A stretch of 64,000 nt of DNA, taken from positions 64,372 through 128,371 of the forward strand of contig NZ_BMXS01000014.1 in NCBI RefSeq assembly GCF_014651875.1, in the 5' to 3' direction. This stretch comes from Litchfieldella qijiaojingensis (GTDB lineage: Bacteria > Pseudomonadota > Gammaproteobacteria > Pseudomonadales > Halomonadaceae). Shown piece by piece: positions 35,827 through 45,259 of the stretch (its first letter is position 1; every line of letters begins with the position of its first letter). Under the pieces are notes generated by a model, which was given only the letters and a program-made list of their open reading frames with translations, did not search any database and had not been told where the DNA came from. The translations under genes were made by a program, and so were the position numbers.

Positions 35827-37203
35827 TTACAGGTTAGCTTTCACCGAGGCAGGCGCCGGCTCAGGTTCTGATTCGTCAAAGTCGACTTCCGGCGGTTCAC
35901 GACGGAAGAAACGGGTCAGGTAGATCAGCTGTGCCAGCCCGATCGAGAGCCAGATCAGCCCCAGGATCACCGCATTGATGTCCAGCTTGCTCATCAGCCA
36001 GAGGTTGACCAGGGCACCGATCAGCGGCACCACCATGCCCTTGAGGACACCATAGCGGCGCCTGGCATCCTCGTCGTTGCTGACCAGGAAGATCACGGAA
36101 AGGTTGACCATGGTGAAGGCGATGAAAGCCCCGAAATTGATGAACGAGGCGGCGGACAACACATCCAGGAACAGGGCGATGATGCCGATGGCGCCGGTCA
36201 GCACGATGCTGAATACCGGGGTGTGGAAGCGCGGATGCAGGGCACCGAACAGCTTGCGCGGCAGTACCGCATCCCGCCCCATAGCGAACAGCAGGCGTGA
36301 GGCACTGGCCTGGGCGGCCAGGCCGGAGGTGAATTGCGCCAGCACCATCCCGGCCAGGAAGATGGCCCCGAACAGGTCCGCGCCAATGGTCCTGGCAATC
36401 TCGAATGCGGCGGAATCGGCGTTGACGAAGTTGCTGCCCGGATGCGCCAGCTGGGTGGTGTAACCTACGAGCACGTATATGCCACCGCCGATCAATGCGG
36501 TGAGCATGATTGCCCGCGGAATGTTGCGCTTGGGCTCGATGGTCTCTTCGGTCAGGGTGGTGACGGCATCGAAGCCGAGGAAGGAATAGGCCGCCACCGC
36601 TGCGCCCGCGGCAATGGCAGTAAAGCCGGCATCGTCACCGACAAACGGCCCCAAGCTGAACAGGGCGTCGGCGCCGCCGGTCGCGAACACATGGCGCACC
36701 GACAGCAGCACGAAGAAGCCGATGACCAGTATCTGGAACATCATCAGCAACGAGTTCACCTTGGACGCCAGCTTGATGCCGTAGACATTAAGGAAAGTGG
36801 TGATACCAATGAAGCCCAGCAGGAAGATCCAACTTGGCACTTCCGGGAAGCGCGCGTTCAAGTAGGCGGCGCCAATCAGCCAGATCACCATGGGCAGGAA
36901 GAAGTAGTCCAGCAGCACGCTCCAGCCCACCATGAAGCCGACCCGCGAGTCGATGGCCTTGCGCGCGTAGGTATAGGCAGAACCCGATACCGGGTAGGTG
37001 CGCGCCATGATGCCGTAACTGTACGCCGTGAATAGCATGGCAACGGTGGTGATGAGGTAGGCCGTGGGCACAGCACCGTTGGTGGTGCTGGCGATCACGC
37101 CGAAGGTGCCGAGCACGATCAGCGGCGTCATGTATGCCAGACCGAAAAGCACCACGGCCTTCAGGGATAGAGTTCTCTCCAGTTTGATATTGTTTTCCGA
37201 CAT
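35827..37203 (-). CDS. APC-family amino acid/polyamine permease
   Basis: 458 residues, about twelve membrane helices. LSLKAVVLFGLAYMTPLIVLGTFG is helix 1 with its unwound Gly segment, and GFDAVTTLTEETIEPKRNIPRAIM is the conserved helix 6-7 loop of APC transporters. Start at the ATG preceded by GGAGACGGATC; upstream in-frame Met codons lack this site. Probably co-transcribed with the nitrilase and regulated by the divergent LuxR-type protein. Confidence 0.9.
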   Translation of the reverse strand: MSENNIKLERTLSLKAVVLFGLAYMTPLIVLGTFGVIASTTNGAVPTAYLITTVAMLFTAYSYGIMARTYPVSGSAYTYARKAIDSRVGFMVGWSVLLDYFFLPMVIWLIGAAYLNARFPEVPSWIFLLGFIGITTFLNVYGIKLASKVNSLLMMFQILVIGFFVLLSVRHVFATGGADALFSLGPFVGDDAGFTAIAAGAAVAAYSFLGFDAVTTLTEETIEPKRNIPRAIMLTALIGGGIYVLVGYTTQLAHPGSNFVNADSAAFEIARTIGADLFGAIFLAGMVLAQFTSGLAAQASASRLLFAMGRDAVLPRKLFGALHPRFHTPVFSIVLTGAIGIIALFLDVLSAASFINFGAFIAFTMVNLSVIFLVSNDEDARRRYGVLKGMVVPLIGALVNLWLMSKLDINAVILGLIWLSIGLAQLIYLTRFFRREPPEVDFDESEPEPAPASVKANL

Positions 37204-37436
37204 GATCCGTCTCCAGTACACGTTGACGCCGACGCCGGGCACCTGCCAGGCCGGTACGACGCGTTAAGATGGCAGGCATGGCCTCCACGAATGAGCAGCT
37301 CAGTCCCGCAGTTGCCGGTGTTACATGGGCCCGGCTAGACTGCGATATGTAGTAACCACTCTGTTTACAACGTTATTGAGCGGGCGACGGGGGGTATATA
37401 ACCCCAGCGTGGTATGGTTTTGCGGGCTTGGAATAG

Positions 37437-38243
37437 GTGAAACACAGCGAACACGACGAGGCTCTGGCCAATACCATCAAGGCCTTGGCGACATCCGAAC
37501 TGCCCCGTCAGCTCTCCGCGTTGGTGCGGGGGCTGGCCGCCTTCGACAATCTGATCATCATTGCCTATCACGGTGAACACCGACCGACGGTGCTCTACAG
37601 GGAATATACCGATCCGGTGGTCTATCTGCCGATGGACAACCAGTACTTGGGCGGGGCCTATCTGCTGGATCCGTTCTACCACGAGCATCTCAAGGGCGAT
37701 GTGCAGGGCGTAAGACGGTTGATGGATGTGGCACCGGATCACTTCCGGCGCACCCATTACTACAACAACTACTATAAGCAGACCACGCTACTCGATGAAG
37801 TAGCGGTCTTTGCCACCATTACTGACAACATTACGCTAACTGCCTGCTTCGGCAGGGACCGTTCCAGCGGCAGCCCCTTCGGCAAGCGCGAGATCCAGGC
37901 CCTGCAGCGACACGAGATGAGCCTCAGCGCCCTGCTGGAGACGCATTGGCGGAACTACCGTTCCGAGGATGCCGCCGGGGCGTCATCGGCGCCTCTAGAG
38001 AAACGCCTGCGCGAGGCCTTGGAGCAGGAGCACGGCATCCGGCTGAGTCCGCGCCAGGCCGAAGTGGCCCTGTTCATCCTGAGGGGGCATTCGTCCCTGG
38101 CCATTAGCCTGCACCTGGAGGTCAGCACCCAGACGGTAAAGGTCTTCCGCCGCCAGCTCTACGCCAAGTGCAACATTTCCTCCCAGGCGGAGCTGTTCGC
38201 GCTGCTGATGCCGTTGTTCGCGCGGCTGACCGCACATGGCTGA
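37437..38243 (+). CDS. LuxR-type HTH transcriptional regulator
   Basis: 268 residues from a GTG. The C-terminal 65 residues form a LuxR/GerE helix-turn-helix (LSPRQAEVALFILRGHSSLAISLHLEVSTQTVKVFRRQLYAKCNISSQAELFALL). The N-terminal ~180 residues are a single ligand-type domain without the receiver Asp pattern. Divergent from the permease and nitrilase genes across a 233-base gap that holds GGGGTATATAACCCC, a near-palindrome, making it their likely regulator. Confidence 0.82.
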   Translation: MKHSEHDEALANTIKALATSELPRQLSALVRGLAAFDNLIIIAYHGEHRPTVLYREYTDPVVYLPMDNQYLGGAYLLDPFYHEHLKGDVQGVRRLMDVAPDHFRRTHYYNNYYKQTTLLDEVAVFATITDNITLTACFGRDRSSGSPFGKREIQALQRHEMSLSALLETHWRNYRSEDAAGASSAPLEKRLREALEQEHGIRLSPRQAEVALFILRGHSSLAISLHLEVSTQTVKVFRRQLYAKCNISSQAELFALLMPLFARLTAHG

Positions 38244-38332
38244 GCCAAGGTACATGAACGGCAATCTCTCTATCGCCTGGCTGCTCTCATCGTCGATCCA
38301 CGCGGTGGCACCCCCACTACAGGGCGCCTTCT

Positions 38333-38683
38333 TCATTCGTGCTGCAAGATATTGATGAGCTTCCCGAAAGGATCGCGAACATAGAATCGCCGCACGCCCC
38401 AAGGCTCGCTTGCGGGCCCATACTCGATAGGCACGTTCGCCTCTTCGAACCTTGCCAAGGCCGCTTCGATATCATCCACTTCGATGGACAGATCGGGCAC
38501 AGGAGTCCCTGAGCCGCCCTCGGTACCGAAACTCACCTGAACGGTCATCTTTTCATCCGAGCCGTACGCACGAAACCAGCCGTGATCCATCAGCAACTCG
38601 AGGCCCAGTATGTCTCCGTAAAAGGCTTCCGCCTTGCTGAGGTCCGACGTCGGTGTGTTGGACATGATGCGTTTGACTTCCAT
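38333..38683 (-). CDS. VOC-family (glyoxalase/dioxygenase fold) protein
   Basis: 116 residues, one VOC module pair: SDLSKAEAFYGDILGLELLMDHGWFRAYG at the start and GVRRFYVRDPFGKLINILQHE at the end, with the usual beta-alpha-beta-beta-beta repeat. Glu near the C-terminus of each half could be metal ligands. Function is unknown; members include resistance proteins and isomerases. Start ATG follows GAGGTGG. Confidence 0.8.
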   Translation of the reverse strand: MEVKRIMSNTPTSDLSKAEAFYGDILGLELLMDHGWFRAYGSDEKMTVQVSFGTEGGSGTPVPDLSIEVDDIEAALARFEEANVPIEYGPASEPWGVRRFYVRDPFGKLINILQHE

Positions 38684-39036
38684 GTGCCACCTCGATTGTT
38701 ATTTTGCACTCCTGAACGTAGTGGCATCGCTTCGGTCGTGCCACTCGAATGACCCAAAAGCCGTTGTTCATGCATAAGTCGACGTCTCGCCCTGATGGAC
38801 CTGGGCTGGGCCATCCTAGAAGGGCGTCGTTCCTGGCTCGAGCATACCTCTGCCGAGCGCTGGGTGGGCGGCACTCGGATTTCGCCACGCCGTAGAAGCG
38901 GAGGGTTTGTGCGCTAATCCCGGCTGACGCCTGCGACGATGCCTAGGCAGGCGAGTATATTGACTTGAACGCGCAGACACGTTCATCTGGATAACGGAGC
39001 GCGCCATCTAATCATTGCTCGGCGCCAGCCGCTTCC
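38684..39036. other. Intergenic, no supported gene
   Basis: Reading frames here are short, overlap one another on the minus strand and show no ribosome binding site or motif. I see no RNA gene or repeat. Confidence 0.4.
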
Positions 39037-39561
39037 TTACGCCGTACACTGCAGCCGAGCGTCGCGCCTCAAGCGCAGCATGGTGATGACATTGGTCAGG
39101 AAGATCAGGCTTTCGGCGACCGTGCCGCCGATCGAGCCTGCCAGCAGGTTGCTGATGACCCAGCATACGGCCGCCACGGCCAGGGCGACGCGCATGGGTA
39201 TTCCGCGCAGCATGAACATGCCATAGGTGCCCAGCAGCCCTGCGGCCAGGGCCGGGATATCCCGTGGGCCGCTCCATGTCAGAGCGGCCACCACCAGCGT
39301 GGCGAGCAGCATCCACGCCATGACGGCGCGGTGGCGCGGGAAGCGGCGCACCAAGGCGATGCGCAGCACGATCAGTGCCGAAATGCCTGCGGCCACCCAG
39401 CTCTGGAAGAGAGCGAACTGCGTGGCGAAGGCGACATTGGCGAACAGCAGCAGGACGAACAGCCGGTCGTCGCGCTTGCTGGCGAATGCCACTATGCACA
39501 AGGCCAAGGCCACCAGGCTGACGCCCTGACCCAGCAGCCATCTCAGGCTGAACTCTTCCAT
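39037..39561 (-). CDS. YgjV-family inner membrane protein
   Basis: 174 residues with six or so hydrophobic segments. The order (LVALALCIVAFASKRDDRLFVLLLFANVAFATQFALF, then GLLGTYGMFMLRGIPMRVAL) is that of the YgjV/DUF family of putative inner membrane proteins. Function unknown. Single gene on the minus strand. Confidence 0.75.
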   Translation of the reverse strand: MEEFSLRWLLGQGVSLVALALCIVAFASKRDDRLFVLLLFANVAFATQFALFQSWVAAGISALIVLRIALVRRFPRHRAVMAWMLLATLVVAALTWSGPRDIPALAAGLLGTYGMFMLRGIPMRVALAVAAVCWVISNLLAGSIGGTVAESLIFLTNVITMLRLRRDARLQCTA

Positions 39562-39707
39562 GAATCATCCCTTATCGAGGTTAAGGCGAAGTTGGATCCT
39601 GGCATGCTAGCACGGCAGTGACGCCATTGGCGGCAGCCCCTCGTTCATGGTATTCACCGCTGCACGGCTCACTTCAGCGCGAGGGTCAAGTTCACCCCCA
39701 TGTTCCG

Positions 39708-39731
39708 CACGCCCCCAAGTCAGGGGGCGTG
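39708..39731 (-). terminator. Terminator hairpin after the TRAP operon
   Basis: CACGCCCCC and GGGGGCGTG form a perfect 9-bp stem with a 6-base loop, 22 bases beyond the stop of the dctM-like gene, in the expected place to end the five-gene minus-strand operon. Confidence 0.6.
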
Positions 39732-39752
39732 ATGACAACGGCCAGGATCGGG

Positions 39753-41063
39753 TCACATCGTAGCCTCATTCATATAGCCAGGCAGAAACGTTGCCAAGCC
39801 GGGGAAGGCAATCAGCAACAGCGCCATGAGAGCCATGATCAGGAACATCGGCGCCGCCGCTTTGGCGATGAAACCAAGACTGTGGTTGGTCAGGCCTTTC
39901 ATGACGAAGAGATTGAAGCCTACGGGGGGCGTTATCTGGGCCATCTCCACCATGACCAGGACGAAAATACCGAACCAGAGCAGATCGATGCCGGCCGCGT
40001 TGAGCATGGGCGTGACGACTGCCATGGTCAGCACCACTGCCGAGATACCATCGAGAAAGCAGCCCAGCACGATATAGACGAGCATCAGCGCCACCAGGAG
40101 CATGAAGGGAGAGAGATCCAGAGACCCCACCCACTCGGCGAGGCCGCGCGGCAGCCCGGTGAACCCCATGGCCAGCGTCAGGAACGAGGCGCCTGCCAGT
40201 ATCAGGGCGATCATGCAGGAGGTCTTCGCTGCCCCCATCAGGCTTTCCACCAGCGAGGAAAAGGTCAGGCTGCGTTGTATGGCGGCAAGCAGCAGGGCAC
40301 CGACGACCCCGAGGGCGGCGGCTTCTGTCGCCGTAGCGAGGCCGGAGTACATCGAGCCGATCACGGTAATGATCAACAGCGCGACAGGAATCAGCAGGCG
40401 CGATTCATAGAGGCGATGTTTCATTGTCATGGCCGGCTCTTTGACAATATTTGGCTTTTTAAGGATTCCCCAGGCCACGACATAACCCATGAACAGCGCG
40501 GCCAATATCAAGCCAGGGAGTATCCCCGCGATAAAAAGCTTGGGGATGGACTGATTGGTAATGACGCCATAGACGATCATTGTCAGCGAGGGGGGAATCA
40601 TCAGGCCAAGGGTGGAGGCGCCGGCCAAGGTCCCCACGCTCATGAAATCGGAATAGCCACGTTTGCTGAGCTCAGGCATGGACATCTTGCCTACGGTGGT
40701 CAGCGTGGCGGCGGAAGAGCCAGAGACCGCGGCGAACAGGGTGCAGCCGATGACATTGGTATGCATCAACCGCCCAGGCAGCCAACTGAGCCAAGGGCTT
40801 AACCCGCGGAAGAGACTTTCTGAAAGTCGTGTGCGGTAAAGGATTTCTCCCATCCAGATGAATAGAGGAAGGGCCGTGAGCGTCCAGCTCGTCGATGACG
40901 TCCAAAGCGTGCTGTACATCGAGGCCCCGATCGGGCGGCCAGTGAAAAACGCGATGCACACGATGGCCACCCCGACCAGGGATAAGGCAATCCAGACGCC
41001 GGAGCCCAGCAGTAGGAAAAGGATGAGCAGAAGCGCAATGGCCAGTTCAGTGAAATCCATCAA
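39753..41063 (-). CDS. TRAP transporter large permease (DctM type)
   Basis: 436 residues, normal for the large membrane subunit, with some twelve helices and typical segments: LPLFIWMGEILYRTRLSESLF, SGSSAATLTTVGKMSMPELSKRGYS and the closing TPPVGFNLFVMKG. It moves organic acids with Na+. Its start overlaps the stop of the small subunit gene. Last gene of the operon. Confidence 0.93.
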   Translation of the reverse strand: MMDFTELAIALLLILFLLLGSGVWIALSLVGVAIVCIAFFTGRPIGASMYSTLWTSSTSWTLTALPLFIWMGEILYRTRLSESLFRGLSPWLSWLPGRLMHTNVIGCTLFAAVSGSSAATLTTVGKMSMPELSKRGYSDFMSVGTLAGASTLGLMIPPSLTMIVYGVITNQSIPKLFIAGILPGLILAALFMGYVVAWGILKKPNIVKEPAMTMKHRLYESRLLIPVALLIITVIGSMYSGLATATEAAALGVVGALLLAAIQRSLTFSSLVESLMGAAKTSCMIALILAGASFLTLAMGFTGLPRGLAEWVGSLDLSPFMLLVALMLVYIVLGCFLDGISAVVLTMAVVTPMLNAAGIDLLWFGIFVLVMVEMAQITPPVGFNLFVMKGLTNHSLGFIAKAAAPMFLIMALMALLLIAFPGLATFLPGYMNEATM

Positions 41064-41599
41064 AGACTCCTCACGGGATGGGTTCCGTGGTTATTGGCGC
41101 GTGCGGAACGAATCAAAGCGGCCAGGGTGCGCACGAAATGATCGAGTATCGAAATCGTGAAGGCCGTGGAGCCAAGCGCAAGCAGCGACTGGGGTATCCA
41201 GAGCGCCATCGCATCTTGCCCTGATGAGACGTCACCAAACCGGTAGGACCAGTAGGCCGCATCGAAGGCATGCCACGTGATGAAGCCGGCAATGCCGCTA
41301 GCGACCAGCAGGCACCACACTTCGCCGATGGGACGAAAGCGCCCAAGCCGCTCCACCAGGAGGCCGACGCGGATATGCCCACCTTCATGAAAGGTATAGG
41401 CCGCAGCAAGAAAAGTGCTGGCGCCCATCAGGTAGCCGGCATAGTTGGTGGCGCCAGGCAGGGTCATGCCACTCCAGCGCAGCACCACCTGGACGACGAT
41501 CACGACCAGCATGATGAAAATGCAAAGCGCGGCAAGATATCCGAAGACCCGATAAAGCTTTTCCAGCCATCTGGCTGCACGAGAAGAGGAGGTGTTCAT
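41060..41599 (-). CDS. TRAP transporter small permease (DctQ type)
   Basis: 179 residues and four membrane helices. LEKLYRVFGYLAALCIFIMLVVIVVQVVLRW and EGGHIRVGLLVERL are the DctQ hallmarks. Start placed at MNTSSSRAARW; the frame is open far upstream but that part is non-homologous and overlaps nothing. The TGA overlaps the ATG of the large subunit. Confidence 0.9.
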   Translation of the reverse strand: MNTSSSRAARWLEKLYRVFGYLAALCIFIMLVVIVVQVVLRWSGMTLPGATNYAGYLMGASTFLAAAYTFHEGGHIRVGLLVERLGRFRPIGEVWCLLVASGIAGFITWHAFDAAYWSYRFGDVSSGQDAMALWIPQSLLALGSTAFTISILDHFVRTLAALIRSARANNHGTHPVRSL

Positions 41600-41670
41600 G
41601 GGAGCTACCCCTAGTTTCATCCAGCTAAGCGGAGTCCCCATTCCATGGAATGGGGACGTGAATCGTGCTG

Positions 41671-42651
41671 TCACTGCATTGCACGATATTCCTCTACCAG
41701 TTGCTGGCCTTGTTCGCCGGCTTGCTCTAACCACTCCTCCTGCATCTCTTCACCGATACGGGTGAATTCCGCTTGCAGTTCCTCGTTGGGCTGGTTGATC
41801 GAGACTCCTTTGTCGCTCAGCCGGTTCTTGAGAGTATCGGTGAGTTCCCTGGCCTGCTCCTCACCGCGCTGCTCGGCTTCTTCGGCAATGGCCAGGACTT
41901 CCTGTCTCGTTTCCTCATCGAGGGCTTCCCACCGGTCCTTGTTGACAAAGACATGGCTGAGGACGAGCCAAGCCTTGGCATCGTAGAAGTGGGGGAGGTA
42001 GTCCCACAGCTGATGGTTGTAGACGGGGTCTCCGGAGGATATCAGCGACTGCACCATGCCGGTGGCGGCCGCCTGAGAAAGCTCGGCCTCCTCGATCAGG
42101 GTCGGCGTCATGCCCATCAGTTCGGCAAAGCGCGCCGTGGCAGTGTTATAGGCTCGGAACTTGAGCCCCTCCGCATCTTCAGGTGAGTCGATCTCTCGGT
42201 CGAAAAAGACGCCTTGCGGAGGCCATGGAATGTGATAGAGAAGCTGAAGGTTCTGCTCCGCCATCAACTCGTCCAGCGCTGGTTTGGTTACTTTCCATAG
42301 CTGTGCGGACTCTTCAAAGGAATCCGCCAGGAAAGGTACGGAATCGATACCGTAAAGGATGTTCTCGTTCTGATGGGCAGAAAGGACGTGAACGCCAATC
42401 TGTGCCTGGTCGCGCTGAACGGCGCGCTTGATCTGATCGCCGGGAAACAGCGACCCGCTCGGATGAACGCGTATGTCCAGCTCGCCATCGGTGGCCTCAC
42501 GTACCTGGTCGGCGAACCAGCTTACGTTCTCGGTGATATAGTTATCCGACGGTTGCGGAGAAGGAAGGTCCCAAACGTCGGCGTAGGCAAAGCTGTTTAC
42601 TGCCAGAGTCAGGGTGGTAATGGCGGCAGTCTTGCTCAGTACATGGACCAT
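41671..42651 (-). CDS. TRAP transporter periplasmic binding protein (DctP type)
   Basis: 326 residues with a signal peptide (MVHVLSKTAAITTLTLAVNSFAYA) and the DctP fold; GLKFRAYNTATARFAELMGMTPTLI includes the Arg that usually pairs with the carboxylate of the ligand. Start chosen for AGAGGAG upstream. It implies a carboxylated substrate, consistent with the CoA ligase gene before it in the operon. Confidence 0.9.
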   Translation of the reverse strand: MVHVLSKTAAITTLTLAVNSFAYADVWDLPSPQPSDNYITENVSWFADQVREATDGELDIRVHPSGSLFPGDQIKRAVQRDQAQIGVHVLSAHQNENILYGIDSVPFLADSFEESAQLWKVTKPALDELMAEQNLQLLYHIPWPPQGVFFDREIDSPEDAEGLKFRAYNTATARFAELMGMTPTLIEEAELSQAAATGMVQSLISSGDPVYNHQLWDYLPHFYDAKAWLVLSHVFVNKDRWEALDEETRQEVLAIAEEAEQRGEEQARELTDTLKNRLSDKGVSINQPNEELQAEFTRIGEEMQEEWLEQAGEQGQQLVEEYRAMQ

Positions 42652-42739
42652 GCTGTTGGTCTCCTCTTTTCTAGTTGTAGGGCAGGTGGTCGGGTCTTTT
42701 CTCTTGTCGTTGTTATCCATTTTGTCCTCTGGTTCATGG

Positions 42740-44272
42740 TCAATGAAGCCGTTGGCTATCCCAGGCTTCGTGTAGGGTCGTGGGCAGGCAATGCTTGACG
42801 ATGCGGTGGCTGGGGGTTCGCTCGAACTCATCCACGATGGCGAGATAGCGTGGGCACTGGTAGGAGGCCAGGCGCTCCTTCAGCCAGAGGTAAAGCTCAC
42901 GCAGCTCGATGACGCGACCGGCCTTCGGCTTCAGGAAGAGCTTGATCTCCTGCTCACCGATGTCGGCAGCGACACCGATCATCGCGCACTCCTCGACATC
43001 GGGGTGCTGCTGGGTGACCGATTCCACCTCCCAGGCCGAGACGTTCTCGCCCCGACAGCGCACGCTATCGGTGATGCGCCCGAGAAAGTAGAGAAAGCCG
43101 TCCGAATCGAGCCAGCCGCGGTCGCCGGTATGCAGCATGCCGTTTGCTAGCGTCTTCTCCGTGGCCTCGGCGTTGCGGAAGTAGCCATCGAACAGCACGC
43201 CAGGCTGCGTTTCACGGACCACCACCTGGCCTGGTTCTCCTGTCGGTACCGGGCGATCCTGTTCATCGTGAATGGCGATGTCCAGCCAGGGAACGGCACG
43301 GCCCACCGACCCCGGCTTTCCTTCGGCATTGAAGGTGGTCAGGCTCGAGGCTTCCGTCATCCCGTAACATTCGCGAATCTCGAAGCCAAAGCGATCCTGC
43401 AGTGTCGACCAGATGTCGCTTGGACAGCCCCCTCCCCAGGCGATACGTACGTTATGAGTGGTTTCCAGCTCGCTAGGCGGCTGCTTCAGCAATATCTGCA
43501 GCACCCCTCCCAGGTAGTGAATGTGGGTCGCGCCGCTGGCATTGACCTGCTCCCAGAAGCGACTGGCGCTGAAGCGCTCGGTCAGGCTGAGCCGCACATC
43601 GAAGAACAGCGGCAGCAGTAGCATCTGGGCGCCGCCAATGTGATAGAAGGGCTCCCATTGGAAGAAGACGTCGCCCGGCTTGATCGAGCACAGCAGCTCG
43701 ACGCTCTTGAGGGCATAGGCCATCATCGCGTGCGTGACGCGTACCCCCTTTGGCTTGCCCGTCGTGCCGGAGGTGTACATCAAGGCGTACAACTCCGACA
43801 TGGCAGGCGCCGGTGCGTCCAGCCTTTCCCTGCCGTCCAGGTGCTCGGAGATCGTGTCTTCCCCGCCTCCCAGCAGCAGCGTCTTGCCCGTGAATGCCGC
43901 CCCGCTATCGACAACGACCGGCCACATGTCGGCATCGGTAAACAGGACCGCGGGATCGCAGTGCTCGAGAATGTACTTCAATCCATTGCCGCGCTGGCGC
44001 GCATTGACCGGCACCCAGACGATACCGGCCTTGGCCAGGGCGAACAGGATAGCAATGGCCTCCGGGCCGTTATGCATCATGACCGCGGCACGCTCGCCTG
44101 GGCGAATGCCCAACTCCCGGCGAAGGTAGGCTGCGAGTGCCTCGGCCTGACGGTCGAGCTGTCCGAACGTCAGGGGGCGTTGGTCGAAGCTCCCGAACAA
44201 GCGCTCCGGCTCGCGTGCCGCTATATCATGCAGAGCGAGAATGAAACTGGGATCGTTTAGGTTGAATATCAT
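42740..44272 (-). CDS. AMP-forming acyl-CoA ligase (CaiC/long-chain type)
   Basis: 510 residues. Motifs A3 (LMYTSGTTGKPKGVRVTH) and A5 (GMTEASS), A7 (HTGDRGWLDSDGFLYFLGRITD) and the C-terminal hinge are intact; the last catalytic Lys may lie near SHRIVKHCLP. It activates a carboxylic acid as CoA thioester after import by the TRAP system. Style is close to carnitine/crotonobetaine-CoA ligases, but this does not define the substrate. Confidence 0.87.
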   Translation of the reverse strand: MIFNLNDPSFILALHDIAAREPERLFGSFDQRPLTFGQLDRQAEALAAYLRRELGIRPGERAAVMMHNGPEAIAILFALAKAGIVWVPVNARQRGNGLKYILEHCDPAVLFTDADMWPVVVDSGAAFTGKTLLLGGGEDTISEHLDGRERLDAPAPAMSELYALMYTSGTTGKPKGVRVTHAMMAYALKSVELLCSIKPGDVFFQWEPFYHIGGAQMLLLPLFFDVRLSLTERFSASRFWEQVNASGATHIHYLGGVLQILLKQPPSELETTHNVRIAWGGGCPSDIWSTLQDRFGFEIRECYGMTEASSLTTFNAEGKPGSVGRAVPWLDIAIHDEQDRPVPTGEPGQVVVRETQPGVLFDGYFRNAEATEKTLANGMLHTGDRGWLDSDGFLYFLGRITDSVRCRGENVSAWEVESVTQQHPDVEECAMIGVAADIGEQEIKLFLKPKAGRVIELRELYLWLKERLASYQCPRYLAIVDEFERTPSHRIVKHCLPTTLHEAWDSQRLH

Positions 44273-44340
44273 AGCAATCCGATTGTCCTTTGCTTCTGAC
44301 GCGTCACGTCACTCCAGCGACAGTTGTCAGATCTCCATCA

Positions 44341-45102
44341 TCAACCGTTTCGGCGCTTGAGGAAGAGCTCCATCATGCGTGCCGGTTCGCCCGAGGCGTA
44401 GGCCTCACCCTGGATGCGAACCCCCGCTTCAAGGCAATCACGAAAGCCGGGCTCGGTGATCTCCTTGAAGCGCTGACGATCCAGGCGCATCGCAACGGGA
44501 GGCTTGTCCGCGAGTTCTTCACCCAGCGCCAGCGCTTCCGGCAGAACCTGGTCGGCCGCGACCAGACGGTTGATCAAGCCAAGGGCATGCGACTCGTCGG
44601 CATTCATCAGGCGACCGCTCAAGGTCAGGTCGATGGTGCGAGCGAGCCCCAGGTGTTCGCGCATGATCCAGGGGCCGGTGGTGCTGGCGATACCCGAGTT
44701 GATTTCGGGCTGTCCCATGCGGACATCGGCATGGGCGATCCGAAAGTCGCACAGCAGGGCCACCTGGAATGCCGAACCGGCCGCCACCCCGTTGAGCGCG
44801 GCAATGATGGGCTTGGGGCTGCTGCGCAGCTTGTCGTAGAGCGCTTCCCACTCTCCCACCCAGCTTTTGGCCCGCTCGGCGTCGAAGGACCGGGTCTCGT
44901 TGAGATCCTGGCCGGCACTGAAGGCTCGCTCACCCGCACCGGTCAGCACGATGGCGCCGAGCGAATCGTCGTTGGAGAACTCCTCGAGAGCGGCGATGAG
45001 CTGCTGGCGCATCTCGCTGTGCCAAGCGTTGAGGACTTCGGGGCGGTTGAGGGTGATGACGCCTACACGGCCTTGCTTGTTGGTGAGGATGTGTTCGGAC
45101 AT
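44341..45102 (-). CDS. Enoyl-CoA hydratase/isomerase family protein
   Basis: 253 residues of the crotonase fold: GAGERAFSAGQDLNE forms one oxyanion strand, and AALNGVAAGSAFQVALLCDFRIA the other. The Glu of QPEINSG (equivalent to Glu164 of rat crotonase) is kept, while the other catalytic Glu position (GGGxE) is Gln in GSAFQ. It may thus act as an isomerase, hydrolase or lyase, not as a plain hydratase. First gene of the operon, divergent from the IclR regulator. Confidence 0.82.
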   Translation of the reverse strand: MSEHILTNKQGRVGVITLNRPEVLNAWHSEMRQQLIAALEEFSNDDSLGAIVLTGAGERAFSAGQDLNETRSFDAERAKSWVGEWEALYDKLRSSPKPIIAALNGVAAGSAFQVALLCDFRIAHADVRMGQPEINSGIASTTGPWIMREHLGLARTIDLTLSGRLMNADESHALGLINRLVAADQVLPEALALGEELADKPPVAMRLDRQRFKEITEPGFRDCLEAGVRIQGEAYASGEPARMMELFLKRRNG

Positions 45103-45155
45103 GATTGCCTCTCGGTTGTTTGTGTCTTTGTGATTGCAATGCGATCAATGATGAT

Positions 45156-45174
45156 CTACATTTAATCAATGTAG
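45156..45174. promoter_or_regulatory. Palindromic operator candidate in the divergent gap
   Basis: CTACATT-TAATC-AATGTAG, a perfect 7-bp dyad with a 5-base spacer, midway between the hydratase and IclR genes. The size fits IclR-type operators controlling both directions. Confidence 0.5.
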
Positions 45175-45259
45175 TTGAATAGCGCGCATTGTAAAACCCA
45201 AAATCGACCCGAGAAGCGATTTTTCTCACGGAAAGATCAGGCTAGGGAGGGATAAGGCT